From NCBI GenBank assembly GCA_004151065.3, contig NWUY0304153417.1:1-44035 (forward strand): a DNA stretch of 44,035 nucleotides, read 5' to 3'. Below the pieces are notes generated by a model, which saw nothing but the letters and a program-made list of their open reading frames with translations, was not told the DNA's origin and ran no database searches. Source of the DNA: Larix sibirica. Lineage: Eukaryota; Streptophyta; Pinopsida; Pinales; Pinaceae. Positions 11,084 through 21,439 of the stretch are shown in pieces. The stretch's first letter is position 1. Each line of letters opens with the position of its first letter. A program made the translations under genes and the position numbers.

Positions 11084-13280
11084 GAAACCCATAATGAAAT
11101 TGATAGTAGAATGTGAAATATTAATAGTCCACATGGCATTGCATGATGTTGAAAACAGTTAGGTGGATGAGTGCAGAGCTTGAGCGTATCGAACCTCTTG
11201 TAGTTGACAGCGAAGCGAGTGTATACGTGAATTAGGCAGAGACCGTAGCAGCCACATACCCGCTGTGTATTGCGCCGATAGATGGAGTTAGTAATTGAGA
11301 AACTCGTCAATGAAAGAGGGTAGCTTGGTAGATGAAATGTCGCTCGTGTTTGAACGACGGCTTGTCGACCGAGGGATGAGGGCCGCCATCGTTTATCCCA
11401 AAGATCGACCGTTTCTGAACCAAAATTAAGGTCTTACTCCAAGGCCCTCTCCCTTCTTCCCGTTGTTTCTTGGACTATCCAGCCAGTAACGAATGAAGCA
11501 AGTAATTAACTCAAAGTCAGCAAGTAGCTGTGTTTGTCTGTATTCACTTTTGAAGCCTACAGGACTACTGAAGTTACATTGGAATTAAGCAACTAGAGTT
11601 AGAAACGACTGCTCTACGAAGGGGTAGGGGCCCTAAACAAAGAGAGGACTGAAGGACGTAAAAAATGATGAATCAGTTTTGAAATAAACCACTTCTGTTG
11701 CCTTCTCCCCGGATACCTTTTACCTGCCTGATATCGCCTGCCTGCTTATACCGCCTGACTTATCGCGTCTCTAGACCTTGCCAACTTACTTTGATCTTGC
11801 GACCTGACGAACAACGAAGACCTTGCTTGGCAGAACGCTTCGCTTGGCAGAGTAGCTGTCTGTGCGCAAGTGATTTATTTAGAGATTTATAGATTTACGG
11901 ACAACAACATGGGGATGGGTGGGACGGAAGGAGCACCTACACAGACAGGTCCAACAGCGCACAGTGAAGATGGAGAGCACAGTTCACCTGCCTGGACAGA
12001 ATAAAGAGACAACCCCTAGCTAGATGGTAGAAGAAAGAACCGGGCTTACTTACTTGCTCGCTAGATTGATTGATGGCTTCTTGAGCTTGCTCGCTAGATG
12101 TATTTGTTTCGGCGATGATAAAATATTTATCCTATATTAAACATAGAAGGCGTTTGTTGGTGAAGTCTCGGTTGTTGGTTAAGTTTTTTGAGCAATGGAA
12201 GGTGAGCGGGTCGGGCCCCAGTAAAAAGCAAATAAGTAAAAGCCCATTACCACAAAATCTTAATATTATTCCAAAAAGTCCGTAGCTATTCAGAGGTCCC
12301 CATCCATAACGTGTGCCCGAATTATTCCTTTTGTGAGGTAAGTCCAGCAAAGGTTATTCCAAAGACCCCACCCTGCCATCAATTTCATCAATCAATCAAT
12401 ATATATATCTCCAGGTAAGCATGGGAAAATATGTATGGCAGCTATGACTGGCTATGATCTCGACTATGCTCGACTACGTGACCTACTTCTGTCGATGATC
12501 GGCGGAGCCCGCAGAGTAACCCATTACAGTGTATTATCCCCTACCGGTGTATTCGTTCCCATCAATTTGTCCCCATCGATAAGCTCTTGCCATCGCGTAG
12601 GTAGTTTCGTTCTCTGCCTTTGCTAACGCAATTGCTGCTATTGACTTGCCAACGCTAACCAACATCAACATTGCTCATCGCAAACGCAATCAAAAGCTAC
12701 TATTGAATCACCGGATCGATTACTTGATTTCCAGCGGGCTAACCTCTTGGGATCAAGTACCAACCATTGTTATGGAGTACTGGAATTATTGAGTACCTGC
12801 CATCGACTCTTGGATCAACTCTTGGCTGACAAGTGTCAATTTGTTCAAATCCCCTTACCAGTGTTTTCCTCCTGGTCTGTTGGGTAATGAGTATCTGTGT
12901 ATTGTCTTATGTATTATATTTGCAATTATGCAAATTGACTCGTGGCATGTGTTGAGGTTGACTCGGGTATGGCGATGGGGATCTGATGTACCTCTCGGCT
13001 GACTGGGAATGACCTTCAAGCAATGATAGTGGCTATCGGCTATGTTCGTCTATCATGGGGAAACGGGTATAGTTAAGTGATTACAAAATCTATTTCATTT
13101 CTCCTATGAGTTTGAACCTCTCCTTTCGTAACCATGTCCTGGTCGAATTGAATCCACCTCACCTTCCTTACTTAAATTCAAGTAAGAAATGAAAAGGTCA
13201 AAGTTATAAGCAGGCAGAAAAATATTGAAGATAGAAGGTGGATGTATAGGTTAGGGCTATTGGTGAAGGTCCCCACTTGG
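11084..13280. other. Gene-free region
   Basis: No gene was recognised on either strand. A short direct repeat, GCTTGCTCGCTAGAT-like, occurs at about 12054-12068 and 12086-12100, and ATCAATCAATCAATATATATAT lies near 12390-12412. Open frames at 11698-11892 and 12435-12626 show no family motif. A segment at 12985-13060 (CGGCTATGTTCGTCTATCAT) loosely resembles 2645-2670 (GGGCTATGCTCAGCTATCAT), a possible old duplication. Confidence 0.5.
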
Positions 13281-13379
13281 TGTGCTGCTGCTTGGGCGGC
13301 TTACGCTGCTGGTTCAAATAATGCTTATGAAAATAAAGCTCTTTCAACTGGTGCTGGGAATAATAAAAATAAGGGTTAA
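13281..13379 (+). other. Short Ala/Gly/Asn-rich open triplet tract
   Basis: Thirty-two codons are open in one frame, reading CAAAWAAYAAGSNNAYENKA then LSTGAGNNKNKG and a TAA at 13377. The codon vocabulary (GCT, GGT, AAT, TAT) is that of the large tract at 21440-24165, some 8 kb away. No start codon or promoter can be assigned. It is probably a detached fragment or an independent small expansion of the same kind of sequence, not a gene. Confidence 0.6.
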
Positions 13380-14214
13380 CCTACTCTAACGATACTCTCT
13401 CTACAAATGAATATATCTATTTATATATCTATTTCTATACTCTACGAACTACACGAACTCTATCTACCTCTAACTTACTTACCACTACCGAACACAGAAA
13501 TAATGGCTGGACTGTTCGGTTTGGCTGCTCGGCTTTTATAATAGGCTCGGATCCCGGGCTCTGGTTGTGAAGTGATCCATAATAAGCCTTAATGACAGTC
13601 TTAGCTTTAGTCCCCCCTCCATAGAATGGAATTAGTATTTAGAGTATTCCCTATGGTCTTTAAGAGAGAGACTAAACGACTATTTATTTAGCTTACGCTA
13701 AGCTGTGTAGTGAAGAAGAGTTAATATGAAAATTAATGCATAATAAATAGAAGGTTATTCTATCTCTATTTTTAGTTATTCTATCTCTATAACCTATATA
13801 AGACTAGCTTTTTAGTGCATCAGTAGTTGATTAGTTGTTTTCCCATTCTCTAAACTCTATTTATACATTGAAGCCATCCTGATTGATTGTCTGGCTCAAA
13901 CATAGTATGAAGAAGTCACATTACATAAATTGATTATTGCAAGAAGTGGAAAGAAGTAAAAACCCTACACAAAGTGTTGCATTCACGCTAATCAGGTAGT
14001 GTTTCATGCTGGTCTGGTTGTCAGTCTGGGAGGTAGGTGAGGTAACCACCAGTTTTAGGTGCACCATTACCCTTACTCCTTCCTTCACCCATCCACCAGA
14101 TGATGAATGAGAGAATTCCGGCCAACAGGAAAAGTTACCCATCATAATTAGTCCCTTCACAGCTAGATAGAAGTTACCCTTCAATGGAGAGGAAAAGTAA
14201 ATGGCCGAGAGAAG
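13380..14214. other. Gene-free, pyrimidine- and AT-rich spacer
   Basis: Runs of TCTATCTATATATC-like words lie at 13405-13480, and TTATTCTATCTCTAT occurs twice between 13755 and 13795. No coding similarity was recognised. The 87-codon minus-strand frame at 13921-14184 has no family motif. Confidence 0.5.
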
Positions 14215-14445
14215 GAGTTCCCCTGTCTAGCTATTAGCCTTAGTTAGCAAAGTTAGCTAAGTTTGTTTAGTGGACTTTTCTTAGTGCGCTTAGTTTACAT
14301 AGTTAGCAGCTTAATTAACTTAGTGGTCTTTTAGCTTTGTTAGTTCCTTCAAATTAGCTAGTGTAGTTAGTGTTAGCGGGCTTAGTGTTAGTTCGCTTAG
14401 TGGGTTCTTTGTTATAAGCTTAGTTGTTTTAGTGATTCCTATCCT
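14215..14445. repeat. Degenerate TTAG-rich tandem-like repeat
   Basis: More than fifteen TTAG words (CTTAGTG, GTTAGC, TTTAGTG) occur within about 220 bases, at irregular 8-16 base spacing. There is no exact unit, so this is cryptic simple sequence that has drifted. No gene was seen in it. Confidence 0.8.
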
Positions 14446-14498
14446 ATTGTTTTACTACCCACTATAACCCTTTGCTTTTAGCTGTAGAGAAGAGATAG

Positions 14499-14531
14499 CC
14501 CTTGCTCTCCCTTTGGTCAAGCAAGATTTCC
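14499..14531. repeat. Internal copy of the dispersed TTTGGTCAAGCAAG repeat
   Basis: CTTGCTCTCCCTTTGGTCAA and the following GCAAG match the window-end unit, in the same orientation as the copy at 1-27. The TTTCC that follows the unit at the window end is also present here (GCAAGATTTCC). The match spans most of the 31-bp unit. Confidence 0.8.
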
Positions 14532-14686
14532 TTTTTGGAGTCAATCAGAAGGCCCATGTTCCCTGTCCTGTACAGGTGTGAAGTCGATGTCCTAACTGTG
14601 TCTGTGTTCTGTACCGTGCAGTAGTATTCCCAGTGTTCCATACCATTAAAGGGAGGCAGTAAGGAGGTGTGACTCTATCTAGCCCA

Positions 14687-14842
14687 AGCAAGGTTCGAAG
14701 CGAAAGTGCTAGTGTGTGAAAGGGTAAATTGATAGAGCATCTAGGGCAGTGAAAAAGGAAGTGTATATAAGTTGCATACAAGGTAGGTAAAGATTGGCAA
14801 GGTTCGAAGTTCTGTCCATCCAAGTGAAAAGGGTAAATAAAT
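14687..14842. repeat. Two diverged copies of a block offset by about 109 bases
   Basis: GCAAGGTTCGAAG at about 14688-14700 and again at 14797-14809 is followed in each copy, some 15-20 bases later, by GTGAAA(A)GGGTAAAT. The shared order of two words at similar spacing suggests an old tandem duplication of about 109 bp. GGTTCGAA resembles a tRNA T-loop, but neither copy has a pairing T-stem. Confidence 0.6.
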
Positions 14843-16680
14843 ATATCTTTCTGGGCGTTGTAAAAGAAAGTGGTAAAGTGTCTCTGCTCTGGTCAACCAA
14901 TCCTTTCCTTCTGCTCTCTGCTTCCAGGGCGGGTGACCACAAGGCAAAGGGAGGAGCAGTTTGGGTCCCAGGTTAAGTTTAATCAGCAACAGATAAAGAT
15001 AGAAAACCCGCAGAGGTGAGGGCATAATAGCGCATATATCGAGATCGAGAGCAAGTACCAAATCCTATTTATTCAGAACGCCGCAGAGGCATAGGCTTAT
15101 TTAGCAGAGTAAAAGGTAAAGGCAACGGTTTACCCAATTCTAACGGTTCCAGAAGCCATTGCCAGTGATCCCGAGCTAGTGGACCTCTAGCAAAATCGCA
15201 TATATAAGACTAGAGAAATAAAGGAGTATCCCATATTGGTCTAAAAAGGCATGCATCCTACCTTCTATTCACTAATGAATGAAGCGTGCTCAATGCGAAG
15301 GTTGCATAGGAATCAAAGACAGAGACAAAGGCAGAACCAAAGGCAGGGGTAGAGGCAACGGTGAAAGCAATGAAGGTAGCATCAATTTACCGAGTTTACC
15401 TAGAAGCAGCTCGAGAGCCAGTAGCCGAGGTTTATTCATAACCGTAAGTAGTTCAATATGCACCTAGTCTGGGTTACGGGCTTATATAAAACGGGTGATT
15501 CTTGCATCTGTGATCTTCATAAGCAGCAGTTTGAAAGCTAGTAGCCCCAGGTCCATATCCAAATGAAGTTGGCTACCCATCAGTTTCCGATCCAGATCGA
15601 GCTCGTTCCCCGGATCCTTCAGTTGGAGATTGAGCATCTCGAAATGCAGTTCCATCCATTGGGGTTGAGGCGCGGAGCATTTGTCTGTAGCTAAATATAT
15701 TAGCGGAGCATGTAAGGCAGGTGATTTATTTCATCCATTGAGGTTGGTTGGGTCGATCCGAAAACCCTTCTAAGATTCCTTTGTTCCTATGTAAACCCAT
15801 TGTTTGTTGGGGTCCGTCTATCAACAGGATACAAGCGCTATCTCTAAAGCTCTCCATCCACTCACTCATATGCTACATTCATACATAACCCATCCAATGA
15901 TGAGACAATACCTCTTGATAACTGTTCTAATGTAATGGACCACCTTCTTAGAGTCCCCCCTTAGCCTATCCATCCTCCTATCCATCCTAAGCTTATAGGC
16001 CATCTCCACCAACAACCACAACCAGCAGGGACTCACTATGGCTAGGCTCCTCACATTATGAACTCTCTATGAACCACACGAGGATCTCAAACAACTATTT
16101 ATATGCCCGCTCTTACAACAATTACGTACCCCTATGAGCCCGCAGCACAATGGTTCACCTCTGAATGACCACAGGGTTCTTATTTCGTACCTTGCACCCG
16201 TTCCTTTCCCATTTCGCCTCCTACCGAATACCGTACCTTCCAAAGTCCACCCAAAAGTAATGGTTGCACCCGCCCGGCTTCGGCTTAATGGTTCCACGCA
16301 TCTAATCATACTTCCTATTTATAGAGTAAAATAAAAAATATTACTTAGTAAATCTTTATGTGATCCTTTATTTGATATGCACTTGACTTAATTAGACTTA
16401 GCACTGCAATTTCGTGTCAAACACTTTTGTAGAATTTGAACGGATCGATGATAGGACCAATTGAAATGAAACCAGTGCAGGGGGAGGGACCACCAATTTA
16501 ATAAGTAGTCTTAGACCAAAGGGGTGTCTCAATCACTACCGGCTAATCTAAATTCTGTCTCCACTTACTAGTATTTTCGCTTCAACAGTCTTAAATTGGA
16601 GGGATTTCCCAATGACCACGAAACAGGTAGGTTCATCACTTTGATGCTTGTATCTCACTTGCGGGGGAGGGACGGACCTG
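14843..16680. other. Gene-free region with a purine-rich low-complexity stretch
   Basis: At 15279-15467 a 62-codon plus-strand frame is Gly/Arg/Lys/Ser-rich (RDKGRTKGRGRGNGESNEG). It comes from a purine-rich repeat of GGCAACGGTGAAAG and AAAGGCAGGG words and is more likely simple sequence than a gene. A related GGTAAAGGCAACGG word occurs at about 15112-15130. The rest shows no family motif. Confidence 0.45.
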
Positions 16681-16905
16681 ATTATATATTATTTTTAGAT
16701 TGCTATAGATAGCATTAGATATTTGATAGAAAGATCCTGGAGATAGCATCAGATATTTTATAGCAGATGGGAACAACTAATTATAGCTAGATCCTGGAGA
16801 TGGGAACAACCAAGAACCATGGAACATATTGATTAGATCTCGTAGGACTACGGAAAGCATCTAGATAGATATAATTTACGCGCGTAAAGCATCTAGATAA
16901 TTTAG
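16681..16905. repeat. Interleaved short direct repeats
   Basis: AGATCCTGGAGAT occurs at about 16732-16744 and, nearly identically, at 16789-16801. ATAGCATYAGATATTT occurs twice (about 16709 and 16744). GATGGGAACAAC occurs at about 16767 and 16799. AAAGCATCTAGATA occurs at 16854-16867 and 16887-16900. Several small duplications have overlapped in this 220-bp block. Confidence 0.75.
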
Positions 16906-19238
16906 AGAGAGCTTAGACCCTCATTCGGCGGGAGGCTATAGCAACCGGTCGGGGGAGAGTTTATCATCCAGTTCGATTATTCCTTTATAATAGCTTGATA
17001 CATGGGCAAAGATCAGAGCTGAGTTTATACATTGTCACTCGCATCGAATCCATAAAAGCATGTAAATCAAGTACAATAATTCATTTCTTCAATCACAGAG
17101 GACCATCATTCATTCAATCACTAGGTAGGCTCAACCAAGCGCTATGAAACACAAAACCAACTGCCCTTTATAGTGTATTTATTACTTGCACTGTCTAGCT
17201 CAGGATAGTAAGGGCTAGTGAACCTCCCGTAGGTCGGCCTTCCGAAGCGAAACCAGCTACCAATAATATTTTATGTCAGCTTGGCAAAGAAGCTATGTGA
17301 GTTCAGAAGGGAATAGCTAGTACCCCATGTTCGGTATAAATAACCAGTGGGAAGTTGTATCTCTATCACTATAAATCACCAGTAAGAGTAGGAAGTGGAA
17401 ACAAGTTGTGTATGTTGAGTGGATAAACCGGTTTAGTGCCTATTTTTAGTTTACTTTTATTCCTCGCATTGGCTCGGGTTGGGATATTTTCACGTCTGTC
17501 CATTCCAATCCAAAGAGAAAGATCAGATATTCTTATTTAATAATGGCTACTACTCATCTTACTAGGATTCTTCATTATGGTTATAGCAACTCAACTTCAT
17601 CAATAATTCATGCTAGGTAAACTCAACTCAATAATTCATAGGAGCTAGGTATCATCAATTATACTATCATCAAGTAGCAGGGTATGCCGTATAATAAAAT
17701 GACTATTCATTTCCTATCGTTCAAGTCAGGGAATGTTTAGTGCTTTTTAGTGAAGAAAGAGGAGCCAAAAAAGAAATAGTAATTTTTAAGTATTTATAAG
17801 TAAAGATACTTTCTTAGTATTAGTTTTTGGGGAATTATATCTTCTTAAGGAGGGTTAGATATTAGATAGAAAGATTAGAAGTAGGGTATATTGAAAAAAA
17901 AGTAAGACTGGTTTATCTCCGTAATTTGTATCATACCTTATAATACCTTCATATCCTATATAAGAGCAAGATATTTCCTATGCTCAATAGAATTGTTACT
18001 TAGTCAATTTCATGTTTTCATCCAATTTATCCTTTTGGGTCTTGACTAAACTTTCTATTTCCGAAAAGCAACCAAAAGACTCATCAACATAATACAAGCC
18101 ACATAACTCCACCTTTCTATACTAGTGGTCCTCGTTCGTTGACTTTACTTGATAATTTCCTGGTGATGCTCTGCTCAATGAACAATCTAAACTGCTGGAC
18201 ATGCAAAGAACTAGAAATCTCAACTGGACATGATGCTCCTGTTCGTATGCCGTATCCCATGAAGAAGAAATACTTTTCTGCTCCACCAGTAAATGCAGCT
18301 ATGTCTGATCTTCCTCCTCTGCTCCTCTCTCTGATGCAGCCATGTCTGATCTGCTCTTAATCCAAGCTGCTATGATTTCATTTCTAAGTGTCTAATTAAA
18401 ATCCTCTGTGGTCTTTCCTCATAGTTCTCTCCTCTTAAACCAAGCGACAATCCAAAAAGAAACAACTAGGAATCCAAACAGTTCATAATGCGACTTTATA
18501 AGTGTTGTTATGCAACTAGTCCTTCATAATATTATGGTTGTTCGGCTACTTGGACATATAGAACATAATGAGTCAAAGTAGTGCCTCCCGTGGTGAAAAA
18601 TAGGAATAACGGTGGTTGGTTAAAAGTAGGAAGAAGTCTCAATGTTAGCCAGCCGTAAGATTAGCTAAGCATAGAAATCAAAGTAAGTGAGGACAGAGCC
18701 CAACTGAACTAGCACCTGAGCCCCTCACCCTAAGCAACGGGGAAGGAGCCAAGCCTACTAGCGTGAGAGTACAAGCTCAAACAAAGAACAGAATCTTGTT
18801 GATCCAGTCGGTACAGTTAATCGACATGTAAAAGTAGAAGGTAGACAATGAAGAGTTTAGGGTAGCCCATTTCCAGTCCTTAGGGTAGCCACCAGTCTCA
18901 TAAGAGACGTAAGGTAATTTAAGCAGTACTCCGAGTAGGCCACAGTGATAAAAAAGCCAACTAACTCAAGGGGACCACCTTATATCATAGGTCCTACACA
19001 AGACTAATAGGTACTTGGTTCATGGGCACAAAAAAATAAGGTAGTATAGTTGAAAAGACATTGTTATTAGCATGATACGCTTCGCTATGCCCTGCGGGGC
19101 TAACACATTAAATCTTACTCGCTTCCCCTTAGTGTGATGCGGTGCTGGTCTGATCTAACTCGCTGGCCTCAGTGTTGGTTAGTGATGCTACGTGCTGGCC
19201 TAACTTGCTGGCTTATCTATCTTGCTATGCCTGGTTCC
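16906..19238. other. Gene-free region
   Basis: No gene was recognised. CAATAATTCAT words recur at 17590-17640. At 18270-18360 a degenerate duplication (GCAGCTATGTCTGATC and GCAGCCATGTCTGATC) underlies a 73-codon frame at 18139-18360 with no known motif. At 19080-19235 GCTGGTCTGATCTAACTCGC and GCTGGCCTAACTTGCTGGC form another drifted duplication. Confidence 0.5.
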
Positions 19239-19548
19239 GTTATAGAGGAAAAGCTTACTGCAACTCCGAAGTTACCTACATGCTATGATCACGGAGTTCT
19301 ACTATAATTTATTAGGACAACTCAAAGTGGCTTGACCAAAGGGAGAGGGGAAGTTTCTGCATCATTATATGGGACGCATCATTCTTTGTGTGGATAAGGT
19401 TTATAGAGGAAAAGATTAGGGAAACTCAAAGTTCGTTTATCCTAAGTTTGTTTGGATCACGGAGTTCTAGAGGTGTGGCTCGACCATAGGGAGAGGAAAA
19501 GCTTACTGCAACTCAAAGTGGCTCGACCAGAGGGAGAGGGGAAGTTTA
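19239..19548. repeat. Composite repeat with two or three copies of four words
   Basis: GAGGAAAAGCTTACTGCAACTC lies at 19245-19266 and, nearly the same, at 19493-19514, with a diverged third copy at about 19404-19426. GATCACGGAGTTCTA lies at 19287-19301 and 19455-19469. ACTCAAAGTGGCTTGACCAA with the following GGGAGAGGGGAAGTTT lies at 19320-19355, and again (two substitutions) at 19511-19547. The GACCAAAGGGAGAGG part is related to the window-end repeat. The order of words is partly rearranged between copies, so this is duplication followed by shuffling. Confidence 0.85.
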
Positions 19549-21439
19549 TCCGGGTCATGAGATAGATAGATAGGTATATTTCCATAAAGAGATAGATTAC
19601 CATTAAGCCTTTTTTAGCTAGTGAGCTTTGATCATGCTTCGCCACTTGAGCTGCTTCATGCTACGCCACTTGAGCTTTGTGTTATGCTGGTATGCTTTAT
19701 GTATGCTCAAAAGAAAGAGGTTAGTGTACAAGTATGCTGCTTTAGGAAGAACCTTGTTTATGCTAGGCTAGATGTAACTTTCTCCGCAGAGGATGTTCGG
19801 GTTAGCATCTCTTTGAATGTGTTCCGAGTAAGCAGGAAAACACGCATCGCATAAGAGGGAAATGGCTTTGTTTTCGTGGAGTCGGTTTAGAATCTAAGTG
19901 CAATTGGCAAATTATCATACAGGACCCCATATTGTGAATACATAAAAAGAATTACCGGACTTGAAAATAACCTCTTCCTTAGTCACTGCCCCTTACAGGG
20001 CAATATCCTTAGTAATACTAGGCACAAGAGATTTCACAAACCAATTGGCCAATTATTGGTCAGGGATTTTAGCTTTAATCATTCGACGTTGATCTATAAA
20101 TTGCCGTGGATATTGAACTGTAATAGATCGTCACAACAGAGATATTCTAATATTCTACAATCTATTTTTATGGAGTTATTTACTTTAGATTGCAGATTTT
20201 ATGTTATTCGCTTAATGCTTAAATAAACTGAAATTAATTGAAACTAAAATAATGCTGTATACCTAATAACATTACTGAGTCATGAAACCACTGCTATGTT
20301 TAACTTTTCCGAGTTTACCAAAGTAAGCTTAGTTGTTTACTTCGAAAAACAGTACGCCCGTATAATGTTTGTCACTGTCTACTCTCCAGCCCATATTATA
20401 CTGACTAGATTATCCATTAAAGTATGAGCTTAAGCAGCTTATGAAAAAGGCATATTTTGTAAGAATTAATATGGAACGTAGACTTAAGTTTATAAGCCTG
20501 ATTTGCAACATAACCAGGCAGCTTGTACGAGTTAATTAGACGCATGGTGAGGTAATAACTACTACTTGAATAACCATAACTGAGTTAGTCTATCTGGGAC
20601 TCTTGTATAACTCACCTTGTAAGCTGATCATTAATTCTGAAACCTTTATCTGGTATTACTGAGTATAATGGCAACTAGTACTGACATGGCTAATTACTAG
20701 TAGCGTTTATTCATACTTAAGTGTTAGCAACTACCTAGTATGTATGATAAAAGATAGATCGACACCATGTAAACACCAGTACCTTTATGCGATCTGCAGA
20801 ATAAAATAATTAATATAAGCTGCTTAAGCTGCTTATGAAACAACTAGTAGTTCTTACACTACAACAGGGGATTATCAATACTATTTATTATCTATTTAAG
20901 GTAGTGTGTTCCCAGCCAGGAGTAGTCCTTGCTGATATAAGTGTCTTTCGTGAAGTGAAATGTGAAATACTAACCTACCTCTATATCGTCTGCTGTTGGC
21001 TTGAAAGGGACTTATCTCATAAACTTGGAATGGGTGGATAATAAGTTAGGGGATGGACTTAATTGTGATTACAAAAATTTAGTGGGTTACTCTTTATTAG
21101 ATAAACTACCGGCATGACACCTGGCATGGCCTATACTGGCACTACCAGAACCAGACTAGCATGAATGCAACCAAAGTGTCTGTGGAGGATTATGAGGTAC
21201 AACATCATAAGTAAGATTGTGATTCATGGCCCTATGGGTGTTTTTATGGTGCTTACTCCCTAGAATGAGCTTAAGTCTTTATTTATTTCCCTCCTACTAA
21301 GGCGATAGATAGATAGACTCTTAGCTTCCAAGTAAGTAGTACTACTTTCAATGATTCTAGCTCCCACACCCTAACAAAGTGAAACGTAGAGATTCGAGTA
21401 TATCATATGTAAGGAAGGGTTCTATTTTGTTTTTATTAA
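19549..21439. other. Gene-free region
   Basis: A GATAGATAGATAGGT microsatellite lies at 19560-19576. CTTCGCCACTTGAGCT and CTACGCCACTTGAGCT are adjacent near 19637-19677. GCTTAAGCAGCTTATGAAA (about 20429) and GCTTAAGCTGCTTATGAAA (about 20822) share a word 390 bases apart. No gene family was recognised in any frame. Confidence 0.5.

Noticed and set aside
2615-13060. Similarity between 2640-2675 and 13015-13060 (GGCTATG...TCTATCAT)
   Set aside because: Only about 20 bases with several mismatches; too weak to call a repeat pair.
14688-14809. Two GGTTCGAA words like tRNA T-loops
   Set aside because: No flanking T-stem, anticodon arm or acceptor pairing; they belong to a local duplication.
18897-18907. 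CATAAGAGA, the core of an angiosperm mitochondrial promoter consensus
   Set aside because: A nine-base match with no gene downstream; expected by chance in 44 kb on two strands.
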